From the NCBI GenBank assembly GCA_015067565.1, contig SVMF01000014.1, positions 1 to 64,000 on the forward strand: a DNA stretch of 64,000 nt, written 5' to 3'. This DNA is from Oscillospiraceae bacterium (GTDB lineage: Bacteria; Bacillota; Clostridia; Oscillospirales; Oscillospiraceae). The notes under the pieces were generated by a model. The model saw nothing but the letters and a program-made list of their open reading frames with translations, was not told the origin of the DNA and made no database searches. How positions within the stretch are numbered: the stretch's first letter is position 1; each line of letters starts with the position of its first letter. Positions 1 through 7,946 of this stretch are shown one piece after another. Both the position numbers and the translations under genes were made by a program.

Positions 1-124
1 TACCTGCGTGTTGTTATTTTTCACACCATAATTATACGCCATCGACCGGCATTTGTACAGCTTTTTGTACAATGCCGGTCGATGTATTTTTCTGGGGCTG
101 CCCCATTTTTAATGAGACAGCCCC
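1..124 (-). mobile_element. 5' end of an IS1182-type insertion sequence (runs off the window)
   Basis: The bases from 124 down to 1 are the inverted counterpart of 15749-15872, differing at two positions over about 124 bp. They contain the terminal repeat beginning GGGGCTGTCTCATT, a long hairpin (40-84) and the first codons of a transposase starting at 42 and reading left out of the window. The element end lies 8 bp past the rnfB stop, so it inserted immediately downstream of the rnf operon. The family is inferred from the fuller copy at 15.7 kb; only the start of this copy is visible. Confidence 0.85.
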
Positions 125-132
125 TTTCGGAG

Positions 133-951
133 TCAAACGGGAGCTGCGTCCATGTCGGTACGCAGATTCGAATCAGAGATGATATGTCTCGGGCAAACCG
201 CTGCGCAGCGTCCGCAGGAAACACACTTTGTATAGTCGATCGTCGCGAGATTATTGATGACATGGATCGCACCATGCTCACATTGCCGTTCGCACAAATG
301 ACAGCCGATACAACCGATGTCGCAGTATCTGCGGACATATGCGCCACGCTCCTTGTTTGAGCAGGCGATTATAATGTCTGCATCATAGGTAACCGGGATA
401 ATCACCTTACGGGGGCATACATCGATGCACTGCATACAACCGGTGCACTTATCGGGATCGACTCTGGCAACCCCCTCCTCCAGATGGATGGCATCAAATT
501 TGCAGACGCTGACACAGGTACCGAAGCCCAGACAGCCTGTCGGGCAGGCCGACGGGCCGTTGGCCGTAATCAGCATAGCGCTGCGGCAATCGTGAATGCC
601 CTTGTAGATGCCCTTCATCACATGGTGACGGCCACGGCACTTGACCATGGCGACCTTGCGCTCGACCTCGACGACCTCAACACCCATGATCTCAGACATC
701 TTCTTGGCAGCCTCTGTGCCGCCGGCGGCACAAAGTCCCGGTTCCGCTGTGCCGTCGAGCACTGCCTGTGCATAAGCTTGGCAGCCTGCAAAGCCACAGC
801 CGCCACAGTTGGCGCCGGGCAATGCATCCTTCAGGAGCGGCAATCTCTCATCGGTCTTGACCGCAAAAATTTTGGAGGCAATTGCCAGAATCGCTCCAAA
901 AACCGCACCCATAATACCAAGCACGGCAACGGCATAGAGAATATTTTCCAT
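133..951 (-). CDS. rnfB: Rnf complex subunit RnfB (Fe-S electron-transfer protein)
   Basis: 272 residues. RnfB carries electrons from soluble ferredoxin toward the membrane subunits of the Rnf complex, which couples ferredoxin:NAD oxidoreduction to Na+ or H+ pumping. A single N-terminal membrane segment (about residues 5-30) is followed by the RnfB-type cluster motif with Cys49, Cys52, Cys57 and Cys74. Several CxxCxxC-type ferredoxin motifs follow, including CTGCMQC and CVSCGRC near the C-terminus. The start is fixed by GGAGG just upstream. It is the last gene of rnfCDGEAB, and an insertion sequence begins 8 bp after its stop. Confidence 0.96.
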   Translation of the reverse strand: MENILYAVAVLGIMGAVFGAILAIASKIFAVKTDERLPLLKDALPGANCGGCGFAGCQAYAQAVLDGTAEPGLCAAGGTEAAKKMSEIMGVEVVEVERKVAMVKCRGRHHVMKGIYKGIHDCRSAMLITANGPSACPTGCLGFGTCVSVCKFDAIHLEEGVARVDPDKCTGCMQCIDVCPRKVIIPVTYDADIIIACSNKERGAYVRRYCDIGCIGCHLCERQCEHGAIHVINNLATIDYTKCVSCGRCAAVCPRHIISDSNLRTDMDAAPV

Positions 952-964
952 AACTACCTCCTAC

Positions 965-1558
965 CTAAAACTCGATCTTGAAGCCGGAGAAGCCCATGAA
1001 TGCCAAGGCCAAAAGGCCGGCCGCCAGAAGCGCGATTGGAAAGCCCCTGAAGGCCTTTGGGCAATCGCATTCCTCCAGACGCTCGCGCACCGAGGAGAAC
1101 AGCAAGATCGCAACGGTAAAGCCGATACCTCCGGTCAGACCGTAGACCACGGATTCGATAAATCTGTAGCCGTTCTGGATATTGAGCAAAGCGACACCCA
1201 AAACAGCGCAATTGGTCGTAATCAGGGGCAGATAAATACCGAGGGACTGATACAGCGCCGGCAGAGCCTTCTGCAGGAACATCTCGACAAACTGCACAAG
1301 CGCGGCAATGACGAGGATGAACATGACCGTCTGCATATAATCCAGTTCGAAGGGAATAAGCAGGTACTCATTGACCGCCCATGTTGCAGCCGAGGCAATG
1401 GTCATGACGAAAATAACGGCAATACCCATGCCCAAAGCGGTATCGCTCTTCTTCGAAACACCCATGAACGGGCAGATGCCCAAAAATTTGACAAGGATAA
1501 AGTTCTCCGCCAGAATCGCACTCAAGGAGATGGAAAACAACGACAGAAAGATGTTCAT
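965..1558 (-). CDS. rnfA: Rnf complex membrane subunit RnfA
   Basis: 197 residues with about six hydrophobic segments, the usual length for RnfA/NqrE-type proteins. The N-terminal region contains the family segment LAENFILVKFLGICPF with its conserved Cys. RnfA and RnfE form the inverted pseudosymmetric membrane pair that binds an Fe-S centre and forms part of the ion path. The start overlaps the rnfE stop by 4 bp (ATGA), which indicates translational coupling. rnfB follows 13 bp downstream. Confidence 0.96.
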   Translation of the reverse strand: MNIFLSLFSISLSAILAENFILVKFLGICPFMGVSKKSDTALGMGIAVIFVMTIASAATWAVNEYLLIPFELDYMQTVMFILVIAALVQFVEMFLQKALPALYQSLGIYLPLITTNCAVLGVALLNIQNGYRFIESVVYGLTGGIGFTVAILLFSSVRERLEECDCPKAFRGFPIALLAAGLLALAFMGFSGFKIEF

Positions 1559-2181
1559 TTTGTCTCCTCCTTTTCTGCGAGCTTATGGTTGAGCCACTGA
1601 GAAAAAGCGATCAGGCAGGCCAGCGTCAGGAAGCCGCCGACGGGCAGAATCACAAGCAACGCCGGATACTGCGCGTCAATCACGCGGATACCATCGCCAA
1701 AAACGCCCGCGCCGAAGGTGCCGCTGCCCAGAAGCTCACGGACAACGCACATAATGACCAGTGCGGCAGTATAACCAATCCCCTGCGTCAAGCCGTCGAC
1801 TGCAGAGGCAAGCACACCATTCTTCGACGCATAAGCCTCCGCACGTCCCAGAATGATACAGTTGACGACGATCAGCGGGATAAACACACCCAACGACTCC
1901 GACAAGGCCGGTAAATAGGCCTTCAGCATCAGGTCGACCATCGTAACAAAGCCTGCAATGACAACGATATAGGCTGCAATACGAATCTTGTCGGGAATAA
2001 CCTTTCTCAGGATCGAAATGGCAACGTTCGAGCAAATCAGGATGATCGTAACGGAAAGGCCCATGCCCAAGCCATTAAAGAGGGTGGTTGTGATCGCCAT
2101 CGTCGAGCACATACCCAAAAGCTGTGCAAGGACGGGATTATTGGTCAAAAGACCTTCGCGAAACTGCTTCTTGAAATTCAT
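1555..2181 (-). CDS. rnfE: Rnf complex membrane subunit RnfE
   Basis: 208 residues, polytopic, homologous to NqrD. The conserved stretch around NNPVLAQLLGMCSTMAITTT near the N-terminus includes the Cys expected to ligate the membrane-embedded cluster shared with RnfA. It overlaps rnfG upstream and rnfA downstream by 4 bp each, so the whole operon is tightly coupled. Together with RnfA it should form the ion-translocating core. Confidence 0.95.
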   Translation of the reverse strand: MNFKKQFREGLLTNNPVLAQLLGMCSTMAITTTLFNGLGMGLSVTIILICSNVAISILRKVIPDKIRIAAYIVVIAGFVTMVDLMLKAYLPALSESLGVFIPLIVVNCIILGRAEAYASKNGVLASAVDGLTQGIGYTAALVIMCVVRELLGSGTFGAGVFGDGIRVIDAQYPALLVILPVGGFLTLACLIAFSQWLNHKLAEKEETK

Positions 2182-2714
2182 CCCTGCACCTCCTTCACAA
2201 AGGCCATTGCAAGATTCACAGCCTCCGTCACACCGCGGCTCGTTACGGTTGCCCCCGTAAGTGCATCGATCGTGCCACCATCCTTCGTCACAGCCAGAGG
2301 CGCATCAGAACCGAGGAACTGCGCCTGCCATTCCGGGCGAGTGCAATTCGAGCCAAGAGATGCCGTCTCTGCGTGACCAATCACGGAAACACCTGCAATC
2401 TTGCCTTCATTATCGATGCCGACCATCATATCGATCGAACCGCCGAAGCCGCTTGCATTGAGCCGGACGATATAGCCGTCTTCGCAGACATAGGCCTCGG
2501 TGATGCCGCCATCGCGATTCTTCTTCGTCAGTTCGAGCGGCTCATAGCTGTCAGCAGGCAGAACATCCTGCATGGCCTGCTGTGCCTTCTTCGCCGTATT
2601 CTCAGCGATCGGCCCCTTCGTAAGATAATTAACACAACCAAGAAGGCCGGCAACGACCGCTGTGATCAAGAACAGGACGAGGGTCAGACGCAAAATATAG
2701 CCAACGCTTTTCAC
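2178..2714 (-). CDS. rnfG: Rnf complex flavoprotein subunit RnfG
   Basis: 178 residues: one N-terminal transmembrane helix (about 8-30) followed by an extracytoplasmic FMN-binding domain. The flavinylation motif TGATVT is visible at about residues 153-158; in this family FMN is attached covalently to the last Thr by an ApbE-type transferase. No apbE gene is visible nearby, so the flavin transferase must lie elsewhere. The gene overlaps rnfD and rnfE by 4 bp. Confidence 0.95.
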   Translation of the reverse strand: MKSVGYILRLTLVLFLITAVVAGLLGCVNYLTKGPIAENTAKKAQQAMQDVLPADSYEPLELTKKNRDGGITEAYVCEDGYIVRLNASGFGGSIDMMVGIDNEGKIAGVSVIGHAETASLGSNCTRPEWQAQFLGSDAPLAVTKDGGTIDALTGATVTSRGVTEAVNLAMAFVKEVQG

Positions 2715-3694
2715 TTTGCCTCACCGCCCTTCTTCTTTTTCAAAAGGCCAAAACGCTTCGGAATGCCGATCTTATCAAAGAAGCCGACGCAGCAATTCAT
2801 GATCAGAATCGCATAGCTCACACCCTCAACATAGGAGCCAAAGTAGCGCAGAGCGATCGTCAGCACACCGCAGCCGACGCCGAAGGCGATCTGACCACCG
2901 TGGGTGACAGGAGAGGTCGTATAGTCGGTCGCCATAAAGATGGCACCAAGCATCAGGCCGCCGGAAAGAAGCTGACAGAGCATCCAATCCATCCGCGCGT
3001 TACCCTCGAGTGGGAATATAAATGCCAAAACCGCAACCGTCAGCAGATATGCAAGCGGAATTCTCGCAGAAATCACCTTGCGGACGAGCAGGTAAATGCC
3101 GCCGAGGATCAGTGCCAGTGCGCTGACCTCGCCAAAGGAGCCTCCGATCTTGCCAAGGAACAGGTCGAGCAGAGAATCGTTCGGCAGCGTGCCGTTTGCC
3201 AGGCTCTCCATCGGGGTCGCGCTTGTCATGCCGTCGAGCGTGCCGCCCGTAACATGGAACGCATTTCCTGACATCAGACTCGGCCAGCTAAACATAAATG
3301 CACGGGCCGCAAGGGCAGGGTTGACGATGTTCATGCCGATACCGCCAAAGAGCTGCTTAACGACCACGATGGCAAAGAAGTCACCAATCACCAAAACCCA
3401 CATCGGGAGGCTTGCCGGGCAAACAAAGGCCACGAGCATACCCGTAACCATCGCCGACCAGTCACCGATGGTCTGGTCTTTTTTCATGATCGTGCGGTAA
3501 CCCCACTCAAAGATCACGCAGAAAATGCACGAGACCGCCGTCATGGTCAGTGCGCGTACACCGAAAAAGTACATCGCTGCCACCAGCGCAGGCAAAAGCG
3601 CAATGCACACATCACGCATGATTGTCTTCGTATTATTCTTGCTGTGGGCATGGGGGGACGAGGAAATGGTCAGTTTCAGATTCGGATACTTCAC
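2711..3694 (-). CDS. rnfD: Rnf complex membrane flavoprotein subunit RnfD
   Basis: 327 residues with about nine hydrophobic segments. RnfD/NqrB proteins carry a covalent FMN on a Thr in an S(A/G)T motif; here GMTSATPMESL (about residues 155-165) fits. It participates in electron transfer and ion translocation with RnfG. Both ends overlap neighbouring rnf genes by 4 bp. The length is normal and no disruption is seen. Confidence 0.95.
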   Translation of the reverse strand: MKYPNLKLTISSSPHAHSKNNTKTIMRDVCIALLPALVAAMYFFGVRALTMTAVSCIFCVIFEWGYRTIMKKDQTIGDWSAMVTGMLVAFVCPASLPMWVLVIGDFFAIVVVKQLFGGIGMNIVNPALAARAFMFSWPSLMSGNAFHVTGGTLDGMTSATPMESLANGTLPNDSLLDLFLGKIGGSFGEVSALALILGGIYLLVRKVISARIPLAYLLTVAVLAFIFPLEGNARMDWMLCQLLSGGLMLGAIFMATDYTTSPVTHGGQIAFGVGCGVLTIALRYFGSYVEGVSYAILIMNCCVGFFDKIGIPKRFGLLKKKKGGEAK

Positions 3695-5007
3695 TTCTTC
3701 TCCTCCTTCTTTTTCTGTGCCTCGCGCAGCAAATTCTTCGCGGTACGGAAGCTCTGCACCAGCTCGATGCCTGCCGGGCAGTTATATGCGCACGAGCCGC
3801 ACTCGATGCAGTCCATGATATTGCCCTTCTCGAGCTTCTCGAGATTGCCGCTCTTTTGCGCCTTGTGCAGGAAGATCGGCATCAGGTGCATCGGGCAGAC
3901 ATCTACGCACTTTCCGCAGCGGATGCAGTGCGGATCGTCGATCTGGTGCTGATCCTCCGCAGACAAACAGGTCAAGGCATTGTTCCCCTTTATGGATGAT
4001 GTCTCAAGCGTGTGCTGTGCAATGCCCATCATCGGGCCGCCGACAAAGATCTTGTACGGTGGGCAGGCAAAGCCGCCTGCAGCCTCCACCAGATCCTCAA
4101 AGAGCGTGCCTATGGGTGCCAGCAGGTTGCACGGATTCTTGATGGCCTTTCCCGTCACGGTAATGGCTCTGCGCACCAATGGCATTCCCTCGTAGACCGC
4201 ATCATAGATTGCCGCACAAGTCGCCACATTGAACACCGCACAGCCGACCGCTGCAGGCAGTCCTCCGGGCGGCACGCAGCGCTTCGTCACAGACTGGATC
4301 AGCTGCTTTTCTGCGCCCTGCGGGTAGCGAACCTTCAGAGCAAGCAGCTCCGCCTCACCGTGCAGCGCATTTTGCATCGAAGCAATGGCCTCGGGTTTGT
4401 TTCTCTCCACACCGATGGCTGTGCGCTTCGGCTTGAGGATCTTCTGAATGACACGCAGACCACCAATGATCCGTTCCGGTGTCTCCCGCATCAGGCGGTC
4501 ATCGGAAGTGATATACGGCTCGCACTCGGCACCGTTGATGATCACAGTATCGACCTTATCCAGGCCGCTCGATAGCTTCACATGCGTCGGGAAGCCTGCG
4601 CCACCCATGCCTGTGATACCGGCCTCGCGGATGATGTCCATCAGCTCTTCCGCACTCAGTTTATCTGCGTTTTCACGCTTTTTCACGCTCGGATGCAGAA
4701 CATCCCTTCCATCGCTTTCGATCACCACAGAATCCATCAACCACCCTGAGGGGTAGTAGCGCTTCTCGATTGCGATGACCGTACCCGACACGGATGCGTG
4801 AACGGGCGCGCAGAGGCCCTGTCCGTCACCGATCTTCTGACCGAGCAAAACACGTTCGCCAACCGAGACAAGCGGCTTGCACGGCGCACCAATATGCTGC
4901 GACAGCGCAATGCTGACCATTTTCGGATGAATGGGAGTGATCGGTGCCTCACAACTCAGCTCCTTATAGCCCTTCGGATGGACACCGCCAAAGAAAGAGT
5001 GTGCCAT
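3691..5007 (-). CDS. rnfC: Rnf complex peripheral subunit RnfC (NADH-binding, Fe-S)
   Basis: 438 residues. RnfC is the cytoplasmic NAD(H)/FMN-binding subunit related to NuoF. A glycine-rich nucleotide-binding stretch (GMGGAGFPTHVK, about residue 130) and two 4Fe-4S motifs (CIRCGKCVDVCP at 361 and CIECGSCAYNCP at 400) are visible. It is the first gene of the operon, and a promoter-like region lies directly upstream. The order C-D-G-E-A-B is the standard clostridial arrangement. Confidence 0.96.
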   Translation of the reverse strand: MAHSFFGGVHPKGYKELSCEAPITPIHPKMVSIALSQHIGAPCKPLVSVGERVLLGQKIGDGQGLCAPVHASVSGTVIAIEKRYYPSGWLMDSVVIESDGRDVLHPSVKKRENADKLSAEELMDIIREAGITGMGGAGFPTHVKLSSGLDKVDTVIINGAECEPYITSDDRLMRETPERIIGGLRVIQKILKPKRTAIGVERNKPEAIASMQNALHGEAELLALKVRYPQGAEKQLIQSVTKRCVPPGGLPAAVGCAVFNVATCAAIYDAVYEGMPLVRRAITVTGKAIKNPCNLLAPIGTLFEDLVEAAGGFACPPYKIFVGGPMMGIAQHTLETSSIKGNNALTCLSAEDQHQIDDPHCIRCGKCVDVCPMHLMPIFLHKAQKSGNLEKLEKGNIMDCIECGSCAYNCPAGIELVQSFRTAKNLLREAQKKKEEKK

Positions 5008-5031
5008 AATTTTGCATCACCTCAGTTTACA

Positions 5032-5075
5032 ATTATACAGTTTAATCATAGCATAATTCCCTTCAAAATGCTATG
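5032..5075 (-). promoter_or_regulatory. rnf operon promoter with an 8-bp inverted repeat over the -35 region
   Basis: On the minus strand a perfect TATAAT (5032-5037) lies about 24 bp upstream of the rnfC start. No good -35 hexamer sits at the right distance. Instead CATAGCAT (5047-5054) and ATGCTATG (5068-5075) form a perfect inverted repeat flanking the expected -35 position. This suggests an operator or activator site; the regulator is unknown. Confidence 0.55.
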
Positions 5076-5142
5076 CTTTTTTGATATTTTTTTGCTTGTT
5101 TTTGGTATTTTTTTCAAAAACCGACTTTTTTCAAAAAAGTGC

Positions 5143-5170
5143 TTGCATTTTTTTATCTGAGGTGTATAAT
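5143..5170 (+). promoter_or_regulatory. Promoter of the glycine riboswitch-glyA transcript
   Basis: TTGCAT (5143-5148) and TATAAT (5165-5170) are separated by 16 bp, directly upstream of the riboswitch. The start of transcription would fall near 5177. Confidence 0.8.
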
Positions 5171-5184
5171 GTAGTAAAAACAAA

Positions 5185-5352
5185 GACCCGTCGAAACGGC
5201 TCGGGAAAGCGGCTGAACGGCCCTCCGAAGGAGCAAAACTCTCAGGAACAACAGACCGAACCGTGTAGGGAATCTCTGGAGAAGCTCATTGACTTGAGTG
5301 CCGAAGGTGCAAGGCAGGTTCCTGCCGAATCTCTCAGGCAAAAGGACAGAGG
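5185..5352 (+). promoter_or_regulatory. Tandem glycine riboswitch
   Basis: Two consecutive glycine aptamers are recognisable. The first carries CTCCGAAGGAGCAAAACTCT followed by the AGGAACAACAGACCGAA block. The second carries TGCCGAAGGTGCAAGG, then CTGCCGAATCTCTCAGGC and AAAGGACAGAGG. The conserved GCCGAAGG and CTCTCAGG(C)AAAAGGACAGA elements define the family. It lies between a good promoter and glyA, with terminator hairpins in between, so it should control glyA transcription in response to glycine. Confidence 0.93.
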
Positions 5353-5356
5353 ATTC

Positions 5357-5414
5357 ATTCCACACCTGTGGAATCTCTTTTGAGTGCAACCGGAGATTGG
5401 TTGTACTCTTTTTT
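5357..5414 (+). terminator. Two successive hairpins forming the riboswitch expression platform
   Basis: Hairpin one pairs ATTCCACA (5357-5364) with TGTGGAAT (5367-5374) and is followed by CTCTTTT. Hairpin two pairs GAGTGCAACC (5382-5391) with GGTTGTACTC (5399-5408) and is followed by six T residues. The second is a clear intrinsic terminator 16 bp before the glyA start codon. Glycine binding would decide whether transcription passes it. Confidence 0.85.
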
Positions 5415-5429
5415 CTTTTGGAGGCTGTT

Positions 5430-6686
5430 ATGAGCATACATGAACTGGCACCGAATATAGAATACGTCGCACGATTTGACGAGGAAGTTGCTTCCCTGCT
5501 GGCAGGAGAGCTGCTTCGTCAAAGACGCTGCATCGAACTGATTGCATCGGAGAACTTCACCTCCCCTGCCGTTATGGCTTGTATGGGAACGGTTTTGACC
5601 AACAAATATGCTGAGGGTTTGCCCGCCAAGCGCTACTACGGTGGCTGCCACGTGGTCGACGAGGTCGAACGTCTGGCGATCGCCCGCGCCACGGAGCTTT
5701 TTGGCTGTGAATTTGTCAATGTGCAGCCTCACAGTGGTGCGCAGGCAAATCTGGCCGTTTATGCCGCACTTTTGCAGCCGGGTGACACCATCCTCGGCAT
5801 GAGCCTTGCCAACGGTGGACACCTGACGCACGGCTCGCCTGCCAATCAGTCAGGCAAGATCTACAATGTCGTTTCCTACGGCATCCATCCCGAGACCGAG
5901 CGCATCGATTATGACGAGGTTGCACGGCTGGCCGAGCAGCACAAGCCGAAGCTCATCGTCGCCGGTGCCTCTTCTTATCCCAGAGCCATCGATTTCAAGC
6001 GCTTTGCCGACATTGCCCATGCCAACGGCGCACTCCTGATGGTCGACATGGCGCACATCGGCGGTCTGGTCGCCGGTGGTGCACATATGAGTCCTGTCCC
6101 CTATGCCGACGTTGTGACGACCACCACGCACAAGACTCTCCGAGGCCCACGTGGCGGCATCATCATGGCAAAGGAGGAGTTTGGAAAGAAGCTCAACTCC
6201 GCTGTTTTCCCCGGCACGCAAGGCGGCCCATTGATGCATATCATCGCAGCAAAGGCCATCTGCTTCCAGGAAGCGATGCGGCCGGAATTCAAACTCTACG
6301 CTCACCGGATCGTCGAAAACTCCAAGGCCTTGGCCGAGGCGCTGATGCAAAAAGGCTTCCGTCTTGTTACAGGCGGTACAGACAATCATCTGATGCTTGC
6401 CGATCTGCGACCCTTGCACATCACAGGCAAGGAGCTGCAGTTCCGTCTGGACGAGAACAATATTACCACAAACAGAAATGCCATCCCCAATGATCCGGAA
6501 AAACCCTTTGTGACCAGCGGTCTGCGTCTCGGAACCCCCGCCATCACCACGCGTGGCTTCATGCCAGAGGATATGCCTATCATTGCGCAGTGCATCTATG
6601 ATACTGCCGCAGATTTTGAAGGCACAAGAGAAAAAGTTCTCGCAGCCGTTGCAGCTCTTAATCAGAAATATCCCTTATACGAATAA
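5430..6686 (+). CDS. glyA: Serine hydroxymethyltransferase
   Basis: 418 residues. GlyA is a PLP enzyme interconverting serine plus tetrahydrofolate with glycine plus 5,10-methylene-tetrahydrofolate. Family hallmarks include IASENF near the N-terminus, the KRYYGGC segment, the Schiff-base lysine in [13 protein letters not shown], and the C-terminal [11 protein letters not shown]. The ATG at 5430 has GGAGG five bases upstream and matches the family's N-terminus; longer in-frame extensions run into the riboswitch. The glycine riboswitch upstream suggests use in glycine disposal to serine as well as one-carbon supply. Confidence 0.97.
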   Translation: MSIHELAPNIEYVARFDEEVASLLAGELLRQRRCIELIASENFTSPAVMACMGTVLTNKYAEGLPAKRYYGGCHVVDEVERLAIARATELFGCEFVNVQPHSGAQANLAVYAALLQPGDTILGMSLANGGHLTHGSPANQSGKIYNVVSYGIHPETERIDYDEVARLAEQHKPKLIVAGASSYPRAIDFKRFADIAHANGALLMVDMAHIGGLVAGGAHMSPVPYADVVTTTTHKTLRGPRGGIIMAKEEFGKKLNSAVFPGTQGGPLMHIIAAKAICFQEAMRPEFKLYAHRIVENSKALAEALMQKGFRLVTGGTDNHLMLADLRPLHITGKELQFRLDENNITTNRNAIPNDPEKPFVTSGLRLGTPAITTRGFMPEDMPIIAQCIYDTAADFEGTREKVLAAVAALNQKYPLYE

Positions 6687-6704
6687 GTTTTTCCTCCAAA
6701 AAAG

Positions 6705-6737
6705 CCTCCTGCAAACGCTACATTTGCAGGAGGTTTT
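6705..6737. terminator. Bidirectional terminator between glyA and the convergent YibE/F gene
   Basis: CCTCCTGCAAA (6705-6715) pairs with TTTGCAGGAGG (6723-6733). TTTT follows on the plus strand and a six-T run follows on the minus strand. It serves both convergent genes. Confidence 0.9.
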
Positions 6738-6739
6738 CT

Positions 6740-7879
6740 CTATTTTCTCATACCGTAGATCAGGGAACAAGTCAAGGTCGTCAAGGGAACTGCCAGGATG
6801 ACACCGATGGCGCTGGCCACAGAGCTGACAAGCTCAACGGCTACAAAGGACGATGAGATGAACTGATGCCAACTCAGATTCATGGAATAGATGTACAGGA
6901 TCAGCATCAGGCTGCTGCCCAAAATGGCCAGGATCAGCGTGTTGGTCATCGTGCCGACCATATCTCTGCCGATGTTCATGCCACTGCGCCACAGAGATTT
7001 TGCCCCCAGCCCCGGATCTACCGTCTTCAGCTCACGCATGGCAGAGGAGATCGACATGGCCACATCCATCACCGCGCCCAAAGAGGAGATGATGACTCCC
7101 GCCACAACAAGACCGCGGATTTTGAATGGTGTTCCCGTCAGGCGCTCGTTGTAAAGCGCATCGGCATATTCCGCCTGATAAGCATCGACCGACAGCAGCT
7201 TCTGTGCAAGCAGTCCAAAGAGCATTGCCAGCGCCATCCCTGCGATCGTACCGATGCAGGCGCACAGGATCTTCTTACTGCAACCGCCCAGTATGACAAA
7301 GCAGGCCACGCAGACCAGGGAACAGAGCAAAAATGCCGTCAGGATCGGCTCCCAACCCTTGGCCAAAAGCGGAAGATAAATGCAGATCAGCACTGTCACG
7401 GTCAAAATCAGACCCAGGATCGACTTTGCGCCGGTTTTACCGCCAACCAGAACCGTAATGAGCACGAACAGTGCCAGAACCAGGTAGACCATCCACTCGC
7501 GATCGGGGGTGTGCACGGTCGCTGCGGTTGAGCCATCGGAGTAGACACTGATGTGCAGCACGACCTCCTGTCCAACCTCCGCCGGAGCCTGGTCGGTCAG
7601 AATGCCAACGGCATTATCGACCAAGAAGGTCTGCCCGCTGTATTTCCCGCTCGTAACCTCGACCAGAAGCTTTTGCTCGCCCCGGTAAGCATTTTCTGCC
7701 GCTTCATCCACTTGGCAATTGTCGGTCAGGATCTGCTTGACCGTTGCCGTTTCATACAAAGAGGCCGCATCCGCACCGGTCGTATCATCCTCATGTGCAT
7801 AGAAAAACAAACCCAAAAAGAATGCCAATAGCACAAGCAGGATCGCAAGTGACAACCATGTGCGCTTTTGTTTCAGCAT
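6740..7879 (-). CDS. YibE/F family polytopic membrane protein
   Basis: 379 residues. There is an N-terminal membrane anchor (about 10-30) and an extracytoplasmic domain of roughly 100 residues. About seven membrane segments follow from residue 130 onward, including the YibE/F-typical GVIISSLGAVMDVAMSISSA and SLWRSGMNIGRDMVGTMTNT stretches. Function in this family is not established. The ATG at 7879 is preferred because GGAGG sits seven bases upstream; an in-frame TTG two codons earlier is too close to it. It is a single gene converging on glyA. Confidence 0.85.
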   Translation of the reverse strand: MLKQKRTWLSLAILLVLLAFFLGLFFYAHEDDTTGADAASLYETATVKQILTDNCQVDEAAENAYRGEQKLLVEVTSGKYSGQTFLVDNAVGILTDQAPAEVGQEVVLHISVYSDGSTAATVHTPDREWMVYLVLALFVLITVLVGGKTGAKSILGLILTVTVLICIYLPLLAKGWEPILTAFLLCSLVCVACFVILGGCSKKILCACIGTIAGMALAMLFGLLAQKLLSVDAYQAEYADALYNERLTGTPFKIRGLVVAGVIISSLGAVMDVAMSISSAMRELKTVDPGLGAKSLWRSGMNIGRDMVGTMTNTLILAILGSSLMLILYIYSMNLSWHQFISSSFVAVELVSSVASAIGVILAVPLTTLTCSLIYGMRK

Positions 7880-7907
7880 AAGCAAGCCTCCGTTCGTTGT
7901 TGTCGTT

Positions 7908-7935
7908 CGCCACGGTCGCAGCTGCGACCGTGGCG
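7908..7935. repeat. Perfect 28-bp palindrome between the SLH gene and the YibE/F gene
   Basis: CGCCACGGTCGCAG (7908-7921) is followed without a loop by its exact complement CTGCGACCGTGGCG (7922-7935). It sits 12 bp past the stop of the SLH gene. There is no T-run on the minus strand, so a simple intrinsic terminator is not obvious; it could be a Rho-like processing hairpin or an operator. Confidence 0.75.
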
Positions 7936-7946
7936 ATGTTTATTTG

